Shown: positions 1-10,660 of the stretch, one piece after another
Layout: each line of letters begins with the position of its first letter
How positions within the stretch are numbered: the stretch's first letter is position 1
IMG/VR virus record: IMGVR_UViG_3300029922_000138
Coordinates: 1-41,526 of that record
Strand: one strand, 5' to 3'
DNA length: 41,526 bases
DNA from: a virus
Notes under the pieces: model-generated
What the model was told of the DNA's origin: nothing
The model's input: only the letters and a program-made list of their open reading frames with translations
Database searches by the model: none
Program-made: the position numbers and the translations under genes

Positions 1-1
1 C

Positions 2-2605
2 TATCTCGACAAGGCATCTCCAGATTTAATGCAGAATTATCACTATAAATGGATGCAGGGTCAGCTTGCATCGATTGGCGATAGCACGCTATGTATGGGA
101 AATGGCGATTGTCTAGCGGAATCAATGGATGCGATTAGTTTTGGTGGTCCAAATGCCACGGGTGACGAAGGAACCGAATCCATGCGGTCAGAGACGGGTG
201 AAGGTGGCGCAGTTTACTATGCACAGGTAGCGACGATCACACCTACCACGTTTACCATCGGCAGCAATACCTATACATCGGCTCAGACAATCACGACGAG
301 TGCTCAAGTAAATCCCGGCTATCAGGGCGAGGGGCGTATCCTGATCGACACTGCCAAGAAGTACAATGGCGCTGCGCATAATAATTACGTGGCCAGTATC
401 TCCCAAGGGACCGGATCTGTGGCTTGCGGAGGTTCTTGTGATTGGGACTCTACTTTTGGCACATCGACCAGCACTACATTGAGCATCGCGATCACTAATA
501 CCGAGCCAAGCACAGGTGTAACAGGTGTGACAGGTGTCAATCAATTCCCTTATACGAATTCCGTTCTTACGATTGGCTCAACTACAAATTTCACGGTAGG
601 GAATTTAGCTTGCGTTTACGACTACGATTATGAGTGCGAGACGATTTCGGCAGTTGGGACAGGAACGATCACGCTTGCTACTCTACGCCTTCCACACATA
701 GCTGGCGCAACCATCGTAACTGGTGGGTTGACGGGCTTTGGATGGGAATTTGAAGCTGATCAAGTAGCATCTGGGAATACGGTCGTATCCGGGCTTCCTG
801 ATAGCAATATTCCGTCCAATAGTGTGGTGCGGCAGGTTGTCCCAATTCTGAATAATAGCAGTGGAAACGCCCTTACTTTATTCCAGGGCGGTGTTGCTAA
901 TAACGTAGCCTATGGCCCAACGACATCGGCTCTATCCTCGGTTGGAGCAGGCATCACCATTGCAATCACAGTGTCCAGCGGCGTGGTCACAGCTTGCACT
1001 CCGAGCGGCGGCAGTGGCTATGCATCCGGTGCTCCCCCTGCAATTGTTTTTGCATCAACAGGAAGCCCATCAATTGCCCCATCTGCGCATTTGGCCACCT
1101 TGTCAGGTGGTACATTCACGACTTGCGTGATTGATCAGGCTGGAGTGGGAGTATCAGGCTCGGCCACAGCATCCGCGCCCACTGTCAATCCCTATGATAT
1201 TTATCCTGCCGCAAAAGTTTGGCAGGTATACAACGCCGCGGCCACCTCTGCACATCCTAATAACGGATCTGTCGATGGCACACTATATACGGAGCCTTTT
1301 ACCGGGGCGACCGGATATTCCCTTGCAGTCGGGGATAACATCGAGCAGCCCCACCATTATTGGCAGCACGTGCAAGCGCACAGATTGGGATTCGGATCAA
1401 TCATCCCCTCAATCGGAAAAGCAAACAGCTCAGGTTTGTCAATCGCGATTTACGGAAAGCTGACAGGACAAGACGCACCACTCTCGATTTCAAATAGCGC
1501 AGGTTGCGCGTTGTATATGAATTGCCCAATCGCGCCCCCGGGAACGGCGTGGAATAAAAATTATGGCGATCCTTGGACCCCTGGCCACGGACAGCTACCC
1601 GCTCCTGATGGAATCAGCTTGGTAGGGTCGTACAGCTACGGCCTGAATATGTACCAGCCGCCGCTTAACGCACCTGGCCCCTACGGCCAAGTGATCGGCG
1701 CACAATGTGGAGCAATTGGATGTGCGAATTGGAATCTGCCCTATAAGGTCTTTTCACTCTCAGGAAATGGAAATGGCTATCAAAGCACTTTCACCCCATC
1801 GACTAATGCATACACTGAAGCAGGTGTTACCGATTCCGAGAATTGGAGCACGTCGAAAACAATTAATGTCGGTGGATGCGTCACCACTTTCAGCACGACC
1901 GGCACAGCGCAGACTGGTGCTTGCACGAATAGCAATTTCACTTTGTCTCAAAATCCACTGCAAAATATCCAAGGCGCATCTCATGGGTCATCTTACGGGT
2001 ATGCGCAATTCAATCCATATTACTCGACCCCGGGATGGAATTTTTACGCCTACGCTTCTAGTACGACATGGTTTGGAGGAGGAGTTTACATCGATGGCAA
2101 CGGGGCTTTTAATGTGCTTCAGTGCCCGTCCGACTCCACAACACTCAGCATAACTGGCTGTCATCCAACGTTAATTGTGGAGAACAATGTAACTAATTCG
2201 AACAACGGCTACGCGCTTAAGCTTACCATCCCAACCCTCGCAGCGAATCTTCCTTTAGGGATTTCCGTCGGTGGAGCAAACCTTGTGACCGGGCCAGCTA
2301 CTTCGACAGCGGGGCACATCGCTACATTCTCGAACACTAGTGGGGCTCTGCAAGACTCCAGTATTGCAATTCCTTCGATTCGCGCAGGGTCGTGGAGTAT
2401 CTCTTCATCCACCTCTGTATCTATCACGTTCAGCACGGCGATGAGCGTTGCCCCAACAAGCTGCGCTATTCCAATATCATCCAGCTCGGCGACGACCGGA
2501 TCCCCATTTTATAGCAATCTCGCGACCACGGGGTTCACGGTTAACGTTCCGACTAGTGGCACCCTTGCGGGGACATATCAGTGCGTAGTGAACAATGCAA
2601 ACTAA
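2..2605 (+). CDS. GC-rich tail/surface protein, 5' end outside the window
   Basis: The reading frame is open from base 2, so the first ATG at 29 is probably internal and the gene begins upstream. The visible 867 residues are rich in Ser, Thr, Gly, Asn and Ala, with many short beta-prone segments, and contain no catalytic motif I recognise. Features seen are Gly-Ser-Gly-Tyr-Ala segments of the kind common in phage adhesins and bacterial surface proteins, scattered Cys residues often as Cys-x-x-x-Cys or near Gly, and a C-terminal beta-rich domain ending in Cys-Val-Val-Asn-Asn-Ala-Asn. Composition is close to 50% GC, against about 30% in the rest of the window, and third positions are often G or C. 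It sits upstream of the virion block on the same strand, so a tail fibre or spike tip is my best guess. A host or prophage surface protein, or an assembly join, is also possible. Confidence 0.5.
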   Translation, partial: YLDKASPDLMQNYHYKWMQGQLASIGDSTLCMGNGDCLAESMDAISFGGPNATGDEGTESMRSETGEGGAVYYAQVATITPTTFTIGSNTYTSAQTITTSAQVNPGYQGEGRILIDTAKKYNGAAHNNYVASISQGTGSVACGGSCDWDSTFGTSTSTTLSIAITNTEPSTGVTGVTGVNQFPYTNSVLTIGSTTNFTVGNLACVYDYDYECETISAVGTGTITLATLRLPHIAGATIVTGGLTGFGWEFEADQVASGNTVVSGLPDSNIPSNSVVRQVVPILNNSSGNALTLFQGGVANNVAYGPTTSALSSVGAGITIAITVSSGVVTACTPSGGSGYASGAPPAIVFASTGSPSIAPSAHLATLSGGTFTTCVIDQAGVGVSGSATASAPTVNPYDIYPAAKVWQVYNAAATSAHPNNGSVDGTLYTEPFTGATGYSLAVGDNIEQPHHYWQHVQAHRLGFGSIIPSIGKANSSGLSIAIYGKLTGQDAPLSISNSAGCALYMNCPIAPPGTAWNKNYGDPWTPGHGQLPAPDGISLVGSYSYGLNMYQPPLNAPGPYGQVIGAQCGAIGCANWNLPYKVFSLSGNGNGYQSTFTPSTNAYTEAGVTDSENWSTSKTINVGGCVTTFSTTGTAQTGACTNSNFTLSQNPLQNIQGASHGSSYGYAQFNPYYSTPGWNFYAYASSTTWFGGGVYIDGNGAFNVLQCPSDSTTLSITGCHPTLIVENNVTNSNNGYALKLTIPTLAANLPLGISVGGANLVTGPATSTAGHIATFSNTSGALQDSSIAIPSIRAGSWSISSSTSVSITFSTAMSVAPTSCAIPISSSSATTGSPFYSNLATTGFTVNVPTSGTLAGTYQCVVNNAN

Positions 2606-2709
2606 AGAGTTATATGAAACACTTATCAATAAAATATGAGTACAGGGATAGTGGCGGTTACTTATTCTTTCGTAAAGTAACTTTTCCAATAAAATTAGTA
2701 CAACGAATA

Positions 2710-3567
2710 TTAAACAATTATATGTTCAAATATTCCTGATTTTATTGAATTAAATCTAAAGACACACGAATTAATATCTTCGAGTGGAACCCGGTACTTT
2801 ATTCCGGACTTCTTTATTGCCGTATGTATTTCTACCCATTTTGAAGCAATTGGGGAGCACGAGCTCTCCAATATTTTCGTTAGTAAAAGTCCCGCGGCTT
2901 CTTCTTCCTTCCATTGGTTTAAAACGCGAACTTTACTTAAATTGGTATTTGGATACATACGCAAACTGTTAACGTATTTGTTTGGTCCACGCCGGGCTAT
3001 TTCTTTTGCCGCGGCGCATGGGTCTGGTAGATTCCGAAATAAAATATTTCCAATTGTACTTGAATAGGCGCAGTTTACTAATTAACAGGTTATATTATAT
3101 CGGTCACTTAATTTTCTTATTTGCAATTGAAATAAATTTCTATTCCACTCGTTATTACAAAGCCTATTGAAATTTTTGCATTTCTTTGCATTTCTTGCTC
3201 CCATCGTTAGTTCTTCAAAAACAATCATTGATACGTGAAAATGCAATGCAAGTTTAATTATTCGACATGCAATTTCTTTGGTTTCGTGATTTCGTTTATT
3301 TTTATTGGTTCTGGTCCCGTCGGTAAATTTAAAAACTTCGTGAAATACGTCTTTGCCCAAATCAGTAATTGAAATGCCAATATTATTTGGGTTCATATCA
3401 ATTCCGAGTATTCGATTTGTTATTTTATAAATATTTTCAACTTTTTCTTGTTCACATACTAGACGGAGAGAAGATATAACGTATTGTAGCGTTCTTAGGG
3501 TGAATAAAGCGTCGGATATGAATACGCTGGTTTCTGACGCATAAATATTAATATGGACATTAATAAA
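2710..3567 (-). pseudogene. TnpB-like / IS605 OrfB-type RuvC nuclease remnant with in-frame stop
   Basis: One minus-strand frame is open from about 3567 to 2710 except for a single TAA at 3084-3082. Read through that stop, it shows a RuvC-type nuclease. RuvC-I is Gly-Ile-Asp followed by NPNNIGISI (Asp codon 3399-3397). RuvC-II is Val-Phe-Glu-Glu-Leu (Glu at about 3216). A conserved CNNEWNRN segment follows. After the stop comes AYSSTIGN, then RuvC-III Pro-Asp-Pro with Ala-Ala-x-x-Ile-Ala-Arg-Arg-Gly (Asp codon 3024-3022). This arrangement is typical of TnpB-related transposon nucleases and their phage relatives. The N-terminal half is missing, and the frame runs into the start of the plus-strand gene at 3553. 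I infer a decayed mobile-element nuclease. A sequencing error at the stop would still leave a 5'-truncated gene. Confidence 0.65.
3540..3547 (+). promoter_or_regulatory. T4-late-type promoter box, leaderless arrangement
   Basis: The box reads CATAAATA and is followed by exactly five bases before the ATG at 3553. In T4 the late box covers about -13 to -6, so transcription would start on the A of the ATG. No Shine-Dalgarno sequence precedes the ATG. The 19 bases from 3539 to 3557 recur identically at 23465-23483. Confidence 0.6.
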
Positions 3568-6500
3568 TCAGTAACTTTTTTACCACCATATTTACAAACA
3601 TCGGCTAACAAAAAATTTCTGTCGGGAACGTTAGATTTATTAACTAATCAACCCAAATTATCTCGATTCGATGGATATGTAGGAAGGCAGTGGTTAAATG
3701 GAAAATTGCAAGATGGATCATATCTTCTTGAATCAACAGCACCTCGACAAAATTATCAACTAGAACCCGCATTTGTTACCCGGGATGAAAAAAATAATAT
3801 CTCCGGAACATCAAATTTTATTGATTTATTGAATTCCGCAGCCAATAAAGATGCAATTACTTCTTCTTGGAATAGATTATTAACTTCAGGAATATATAAT
3901 TGGCAAGGTTTTGTTGATTTAGATAAAATTTTAAATTATCACAACTATTGTTGGTTAGATCAAAATGATAATTCATGGTATTGGAATAGCAAAATATCTA
4001 TTAATGATTCGTTAACGAATATAATTGGAAAAAATTCTTACACCTCTCCAAATAATATAACATTATTAAATGGAATGATAATTTCTATTGATTCAAATAA
4101 CTATATTGTCGAAGGCGTTGGAGAATATATAAATCTGGTTAATAAAAATAATATTGTTACTCCTCCTTTTGTAGCCGATCAAAATAATCCACCTGATTAT
4201 ATTACTATAAATCGTGCTGCCCCCGATTTAAATTTGTGGAGCAGAACTAATTTATGGGTTCATAAAAAAACAATAAATTCTATAATTAATATATTAGGAT
4301 TAACAGATATTCCTAATAGTTTTAATTTTGCTTCACGACCAATTATAGAATTTATACCACTAATTTTATTTGGTCAAGGTAAGATTGGGTTGTCAACTGT
4401 TACTTTTTTTGACAATAGTACACCAAATGCATTTTCCATTGTACAAGGGGCAACGAGTTTTACATGTAATGGAACTTCGCTATCCACCGGTGATAGCATA
4501 ATTTTTGCGAGCGATAAAAATTCTTCAGTTAGATCTACAATATACGATATTACATTTATAACTCCAAATTCTACACCAGTTATCAATCTAGTACCCAGAG
4601 AAATTACAAAGGTAAATTCAAATGTATTAGTTACTAATACATATAACACTGTTATTTTTGACGGTGCAAATTGGTCAATTGCATCCCAAAATAAAACAAA
4701 AATAAATCAACAACCATTATTTGATGTATATGATATTAATAATTATAGCTTTGGAAATAATGACATTTATCCCGAAACTAGCTTCACTGGTAGTAAACTA
4801 TTTTCATATAAAATTGGCTCCGGGACAAATGATACTGTTCTAGGATTTCCATTGACATACGGAAATATCGGAAATTTAAATGATATTATTTTTGACAATA
4901 ATTATGTATCTGATTCATTTTCATATACAACAACCGGCACGAATCCACTTCATATAAACAATGGAAAACCTCACCAAATTAAAACAGCTACTTTATTGGA
5001 AAATTCTTATGAACCGTGGCAATATATAATGTCAGACGGTTCTTTATATCAAAATACTGTTGCTGTTGGCGCTAATATTATTAAAATGATTGGGACATTA
5101 AAAAATGATCTGGCCCCAATAATATATGTCGATGGTAAACAGCTAGCCACAGATAAATTTTCAGTTGTACAGACTGGGCCAAATATTCTGGTAACAATAG
5201 ATTTTAATTTAATATCTTCCACAAGCATAATTTTTATCAAAATATCTAGTTCAACGTCAATAGCAAATGCATGGTATGATGTTCCTAGCTCATTCAGCAA
5301 TAATCCATCTGGACAATCAATCGATACTTTTACTATAAGCGATATGAGAGATCATGCCACAACTATTTTGTCTAATTCAAATAATACCAATGGATTAGCT
5401 ACATTGAATTTAGTCGCTTATAAAGGAATATCGGGAACTATATTATATCAAGAGTCAAATTCATTAATTTCAACAATATTATTGACAAATCCGAAATTTG
5501 ATATTGACCAATCTATTAGAACTGCCGGAGAAGATTACGTTCTATTCAAGCAAAAATTAATTAATTCATTTTCACAAATTAAAAATGCTCAAAATATATC
5601 AAGTAAATCTGCGGTTGATCAAGCGTTGCAATCAATTGCGTCATCTTTTAATTCATCTCAATCTTGGGCATCAAGTGATATGTGTTTCTGGGGAGGGCAA
5701 AAGACTTCTTACTCCATAAAAAATGCAAAATCATTAAAATTTAATTTGCAGCAAACATATGATTGGAACTCTGCAAATTATCTATCATTGCAGGTATATC
5801 TAAATAATAATCAATTAATTTATGGTCGGGATTATACAACAGCAGGAAATATTTTAAATATTGCGGCAACATTAAATTTAAAAGATACACTGGATGTCTA
5901 CGAAATTTCAAATACGATTGGATCGTATATTCCAGCAACACCAACAAAATTAGGACTTTCAAAGTCTTATATACCACAAATATATACCGATAATACTTAT
6001 CAAACACCCAGAAAAGTAATTCAGGGGCACGACGGTAGTATTACTTCATGTTTTAATGATTTTCGAGATAATTTATTATTAGATTATGAATTACGAGTTT
6101 ATAATAATCTGAAAGTAAACAATCAATTATGGTCAGACACAATTGAAACTCGAGTTCCACAAACTAGTAGATTTCGAACTGGGCCTTATTCAAAAAGCGA
6201 ACAATTATCTATTTCTAAGAGATTATTTTATGAATGGGCTGCCCAATATAATATTAGTTACTCAAATAATTTTTACGATGAAAGTAATTTATTTACCTGG
6301 AATTGGAGTAATAGTTTAGACAAACTATCTGATAAACAACCACTATTAGGTTATTGGCGAGGTATTTACGATTGGTTTTATAATTCAGAGAATCCGAATA
6401 CTCGACCTTGGGAATTATTAAATATTTCAATTAAACCGGCATGGTGGGACACCACATATGGACCATCTCCATATACCGGAGAAAATTTAGTAATGTGGAA

Positions 6501-9500
6501 TGACATTGCAAACGGTTTAATACGTAATCCATATGGCATAACCCATAGCAGTTATGGCGTCCAATTAGAAATGTTAGATGTTATCCCGGTTAATGGTTCA
6601 GGAACATTACTCAGTCCTAATGAAGCCGTAATCGGCACATTTGATGATAGTTCCGCCAAAAATAATTTCGTTTATGGTGATGGTGATCCCGTATTTACGG
6701 CCTGGAAAAGATCTAGCTTCTGGCCATTTGCTCAATTACGAGCAAAAATTTTACAAAATCCATTATTTATGTTAGGAACAACGTGGGATACTAATAACTT
6801 TATACCAACAAATAATTATTATGAATTTAAATATAAAAATTTATTACCATCGCTTTCCCGAATTGTAATTAATGGCGTCGACAGCACACCTGTTAATAGC
6901 ATTATAAATTATTCTGTTGAATATTTAAGAAAAAATGGAATGAATCCATCTATTCTTAGATCCACTATTGATAATACCGTAATTAATTTAATGTATGGAT
7001 TGGGTGGATTTTCGGACATATCAAATCTTACAGTTTATGCATCTCCAAATGATCCAAGTGATACGGGTGCAGCCGAACTAATACCCAATAGAGATTTTTC
7101 TTTATTTTTAAATCAAAGTACACCAACAGGTATAGTAGAATATAGTGGAGTTATAATAACAAACGATCCAGATGGAGAAGGATATAAAATAACGGGTTAT
7201 GACAAAAATAATCCATATTTTACAATTTACCCCGCTATTACCACCGGCGATAATTATATTATTAGTGTGGGAAATGATCGATATAATTTTTCAAATACAT
7301 TTAATGTTTCGCCGGAAGTAATACCTTATAATACAATATTTGCGACTCCCCAAGATGTAATTAATTTTCTTTCAGGATATGGGCAATATTTAATTCAAAA
7401 CGGAATAGCATTTACAGTCGATTCTAATCAAAGTAAAATAGATTGGTCCAATGCTGCATTACAATTTATAAAATGGAGTTTAACGAATTGGAAAGGGAAT
7501 TTATCCCTGGTATTAAATCCCAGCTCTTCTGTTATTGAATACAAAGGAACCTCTGGAACATTATATGATTTAACAGATCCATTAACTAGTCTATTATTGG
7601 ACGTTAATGGGAATCCAGTTAATTTAAAATATCTTGACGTTTCACGAGATCAAAATAATGTAACTATAACCAACCAAAATGGTTCAATATTTTCATGTAT
7701 TCGAGCTAATATCATTAGCTATGAGCATCGTTTTATAATCAATAATGAATCTGAATTTAACGACATTATATATAATCCAATAACGGGAACTCGGCAAACT
7801 CGTTTGCAATTAAGTGGGCAAAAAACATCTAACTGGAATGGTACATTAGATATACCGGGATTTTTAATCACAACAAATAATGTAGATGATTGGATTCCAA
7901 ATAAAGATTATCAAACAGGATCATTGGTTAGCTGGAAAAATTCTAACTATATTGCATCTGTCAATATAATTGGCTCTTCAACTTTTCAATATAATCAATT
8001 TAGTTTAATTTCGACCACATTCAGCAATCAATTATTACCCAATTTATCAACAAAAGCAAATGATCTAACACATGCGTTTGACATAAATTATCGACCATAT
8101 TTAACTGATATGGTAACATTAAGGAATAATACAATTGGTTATGTAGAACGTGATTGGTTAAGTTCTCTCGATATCGATCTGGCTGGGCAGACCGATTTTT
8201 ATCGTGGTTGGATAAAAGAAAAGGGATCGTTAAATTCTGTTAATAGTTATGGTAGAGGGTCGACACCGTCTTTTAATACACAAACAACCATTGTTGAAGA
8301 ATATGCAATGAAGGTGGGTGAATACGGTGCCACAGCAAGAACCGGATATGGGGATGTAAGCCTTTCTCCGAAAGTTAATACGCAAAATCCATTAATTTTA
8401 ACATTTGTATCAACTGCAAATACATCAGATAGCACAAGCATTCAAACAACACCATTTAATTTATATGAAAAATCACCAAATTGGACAAATGATTTTATCC
8501 AACAATCTGGAAATCTTGTATTAAACGAATCACCTTTTATTAAAGGCGGCCCAGTAATACCCGATAATTTAATTAAATGGGCATATAATAATATTCCGGG
8601 ATTTATTAAATCCGACGAATCTTCATTATTTTTTGCTAATACACGCGTAATGTTAAATAGCGGTAATAATATTAGTAGTATATTAAAAATAATTGAAAAT
8701 GGTGGGTCTTTTTGGCTAGGATCTAATAAACTAGCCGATCCTCCAAATCAATGGGATGTATTAACGTTTGATGCCCCATACACTCAAATAAATGCAATAA
8801 CTCAAATTAGTGCAAATCAATTACTATTCAATTTATCATCTAATATTGGAGTTATTGCAAATAATATAATTGCTGTAGATCACGTAGATTCGGCATCAAA
8901 TCTAACTATCCAAGGTATATTTAATGTTGATGACTATGAAATTGCTCCATCTGCAAATAGTTATTCTCGTTTAATAGTTACCGGCCCAATTAATAATTTT
9001 TCTAATATTACATACGATACGGCTTGGACTTCCCTTTCACTTTACACAAGTAGAAGTTTGCGTGGAGATTCAATCGGTACTAGTAATATAAAATCCGAAG
9101 ATACCGTTAGATATGTCCAAAATGATGCAAAAGGGTGGACATCATATGACCTATTGCAACCTTATTTGACCAAAATTTCATATCCTGCAATATCAAATCA
9201 AGATCCAATCTCTGATATAGCATATGACGATCAAAATCAAATTTTATGGTCAGGTAAACCTACTGCTAAATCTGGGTTGGGGGAAGTTGAAGTACGAATG
9301 TTAGCCGAAAAATTAACAACCGGAAATATAGTTATACCTGACTTAGGTTCAACTGTCTATGCAATAGAATCATATCATCCGGATACCTATTTATTAGGTC
9401 AACATGTAGTATGTCAACCAGGTATCGCCGCAATATCTGCGACAACATTAAATGGAGGTATTACAGGTAATGGACAGGTATATATTGTCCAAATCGAAAA

Positions 9501-10632
9501 TAATAGACCGGTCGTAACTCAAATTTTAAGCGGTGATGGAATTACAAATTCAAATGCAAGTCAATCTTATTTTGGAAATCAACTTTCATTAAGCTCCGAT
9601 GCATCATGGCTTTATATTCGATCAAAATCAATGTTAGCTCCAAATGTTGCTGGTATATCGGTTTATTCTCTACATACAAACGAATCTACCCAAAATTATA
9701 CAATAATATCCAACGTATCAAATATCATAACTGTTAATCGGTCTATAATAGATGCATACAGTATAAAAATATCTGTTTATTTTGAAAATGGACTTACCCA
9801 AATTTTAATTCCAAATATAGATTTTTCTGTTAACCCAAATAGTTCAACAATTAATTTATTAATACCGTTGGATACATACGAAAAAATTTACATTACTACA
9901 CCCAATAATTATTACAAATACGAAGGCAAATTAATTGATCCTTTTGGTACATCAACTGGATATGGCACATCACTATCCTGCGATAAAAATGGGGAAACAT
10001 TGGTTGTCGGCGTTCCTAATTACAATTCCGGGGCGGTGATTATTTACCGAAGAGTTAAAGAAAAAACTTACCATGCTTTTTCGACAGCAAATATTTCCCC
10101 AACCAATGACTTTTCAACAATTTCATCTATATTAGTTGATGGAGTTAAATTATCCCCATCGGTATTTTCTGTTACTTATAATTCTGGATTTATCAGCAAT
10201 ATAATTTTTTCACCCGCATTACCTACGGCGAGCACAATTCAAATAGAAGGATTTTGCTTCAATGTTATGCAAACAATAATAGCACCCAATATTGAAGATT
10301 CAAATTTTGGATTATCTGTAGCTATTAATGATAATAAATTAGCTGTTGGTAGCACAAAGAGTGTACATCAAAAAGGATCTTTATATTTTTATGCATTAGA
10401 TACACGAATAACATCTCAAAAAATTATTCCGATAAATGATGTTGATTTAAATGTACCGTCTATTAATCTTAATGATTGGGTTGTAACAAGATCTGGCATA
10501 ACCATCTCATCATTAATAACCGATATTAATAATTTAACCAATTATTCAGGTATTTCGGCTACCATATCAAATGGCAATCTTATTTTAAATATTATTCAAT
10601 CAATGAGTACAACCGGAATAAGTGGAATTTAA
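3553..10632 (+). CDS. Giant virion structural protein (tail/adhesion), 2359 aa
   Basis: A 2359-residue Asn-, Ser- and Ile-rich protein. Its N-terminus carries the pattern of very large structural proteins of marine T4-like phages: a segment around residues 115-140 with Val-Asp-Leu-Asp-Lys-Ile-Leu-Asn-Tyr followed by Tyr-Cys-Trp-Leu. The middle is beta-rich, with repeated aromatic-Asn motifs and no enzyme signature. Near the C-terminus are FG-GAP-like beta-propeller repeats at about residues 2005, 2136 and 2250, each with an FG/YG-x-S-L/V-S start and an LVVGVP- or LAVGS-type strand. The next gene continues in the same style, so the two may form one long fibre or baseplate-attached structure, or derive from one split gene. 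It starts the virion block directly behind a late promoter and lacks a ribosome binding site. Role in host attachment is inferred from size and family resemblance. Confidence 0.75.
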   Translation: MDINKSVTFLPPYLQTSANKKFLSGTLDLLTNQPKLSRFDGYVGRQWLNGKLQDGSYLLESTAPRQNYQLEPAFVTRDEKNNISGTSNFIDLLNSAANKDAITSSWNRLLTSGIYNWQGFVDLDKILNYHNYCWLDQNDNSWYWNSKISINDSLTNIIGKNSYTSPNNITLLNGMIISIDSNNYIVEGVGEYINLVNKNNIVTPPFVADQNNPPDYITINRAAPDLNLWSRTNLWVHKKTINSIINILGLTDIPNSFNFASRPIIEFIPLILFGQGKIGLSTVTFFDNSTPNAFSIVQGATSFTCNGTSLSTGDSIIFASDKNSSVRSTIYDITFITPNSTPVINLVPREITKVNSNVLVTNTYNTVIFDGANWSIASQNKTKINQQPLFDVYDINNYSFGNNDIYPETSFTGSKLFSYKIGSGTNDTVLGFPLTYGNIGNLNDIIFDNNYVSDSFSYTTTGTNPLHINNGKPHQIKTATLLENSYEPWQYIMSDGSLYQNTVAVGANIIKMIGTLKNDLAPIIYVDGKQLATDKFSVVQTGPNILVTIDFNLISSTSIIFIKISSSTSIANAWYDVPSSFSNNPSGQSIDTFTISDMRDHATTILSNSNNTNGLATLNLVAYKGISGTILYQESNSLISTILLTNPKFDIDQSIRTAGEDYVLFKQKLINSFSQIKNAQNISSKSAVDQALQSIASSFNSSQSWASSDMCFWGGQKTSYSIKNAKSLKFNLQQTYDWNSANYLSLQVYLNNNQLIYGRDYTTAGNILNIAATLNLKDTLDVYEISNTIGSYIPATPTKLGLSKSYIPQIYTDNTYQTPRKVIQGHDGSITSCFNDFRDNLLLDYELRVYNNLKVNNQLWSDTIETRVPQTSRFRTGPYSKSEQLSISKRLFYEWAAQYNISYSNNFYDESNLFTWNWSNSLDKLSDKQPLLGYWRGIYDWFYNSENPNTRPWELLNISIKPAWWDTTYGPSPYTGENLVMWNDIANGLIRNPYGITHSSYGVQLEMLDVIPVNGSGTLLSPNEAVIGTFDDSSAKNNFVYGDGDPVFTAWKRSSFWPFAQLRAKILQNPLFMLGTTWDTNNFIPTNNYYEFKYKNLLPSLSRIVINGVDSTPVNSIINYSVEYLRKNGMNPSILRSTIDNTVINLMYGLGGFSDISNLTVYASPNDPSDTGAAELIPNRDFSLFLNQSTPTGIVEYSGVIITNDPDGEGYKITGYDKNNPYFTIYPAITTGDNYIISVGNDRYNFSNTFNVSPEVIPYNTIFATPQDVINFLSGYGQYLIQNGIAFTVDSNQSKIDWSNAALQFIKWSLTNWKGNLSLVLNPSSSVIEYKGTSGTLYDLTDPLTSLLLDVNGNPVNLKYLDVSRDQNNVTITNQNGSIFSCIRANIISYEHRFIINNESEFNDIIYNPITGTRQTRLQLSGQKTSNWNGTLDIPGFLITTNNVDDWIPNKDYQTGSLVSWKNSNYIASVNIIGSSTFQYNQFSLISTTFSNQLLPNLSTKANDLTHAFDINYRPYLTDMVTLRNNTIGYVERDWLSSLDIDLAGQTDFYRGWIKEKGSLNSVNSYGRGSTPSFNTQTTIVEEYAMKVGEYGATARTGYGDVSLSPKVNTQNPLILTFVSTANTSDSTSIQTTPFNLYEKSPNWTNDFIQQSGNLVLNESPFIKGGPVIPDNLIKWAYNNIPGFIKSDESSLFFANTRVMLNSGNNISSILKIIENGGSFWLGSNKLADPPNQWDVLTFDAPYTQINAITQISANQLLFNLSSNIGVIANNIIAVDHVDSASNLTIQGIFNVDDYEIAPSANSYSRLIVTGPINNFSNITYDTAWTSLSLYTSRSLRGDSIGTSNIKSEDTVRYVQNDAKGWTSYDLLQPYLTKISYPAISNQDPISDIAYDDQNQILWSGKPTAKSGLGEVEVRMLAEKLTTGNIVIPDLGSTVYAIESYHPDTYLLGQHVVCQPGIAAISATTLNGGITGNGQVYIVQIENNRPVVTQILSGDGITNSNASQSYFGNQLSLSSDASWLYIRSKSMLAPNVAGISVYSLHTNESTQNYTIISNVSNIITVNRSIIDAYSIKISVYFENGLTQILIPNIDFSVNPNSSTINLLIPLDTYEKIYITTPNNYYKYEGKLIDPFGTSTGYGTSLSCDKNGETLVVGVPNYNSGAVIIYRRVKEKTYHAFSTANISPTNDFSTISSILVDGVKLSPSVFSVTYNSGFISNIIFSPALPTASTIQIEGFCFNVMQTIIAPNIEDSNFGLSVAINDNKLAVGSTKSVHQKGSLYFYALDTRITSQKIIPINDVDLNVPSINLNDWVVTRSGITISSLITDINNLTNYSGISATISNGNLILNIIQSMSTTGISGI

Positions 10633-10635
10633 AAC

Positions 10636-10643
10636 AATAAATA
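10636..10643 (+). promoter_or_regulatory. T4-late-type promoter box
   Basis: AATAAATA followed by CTATT closely matches the T4 late consensus TATAAATACTATT. The predicted start is near 10649, at the GAGG Shine-Dalgarno sequence (10649-10652) that serves the ATG at 10661. It lies in the 28-base gap between the two giant genes. Confidence 0.6.
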
Positions 10644-10660
10644 CTATTGAGGATTTTTGA

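Noticed and set aside
912-2153. Alternative plus-strand frames within the GC-rich ORF
   Set aside because: They overlap the long frame, have no ribosome binding sites, and show odd Arg/Gln/His-rich composition typical of shadow frames.
3082-3084. Stop-codon reassignment (TAA read as an amino acid) to explain the broken RuvC gene
   Set aside because: TAA ends many other genes in the window at sensible places, so recoding is unlikely. Mutation or sequencing error is simpler.
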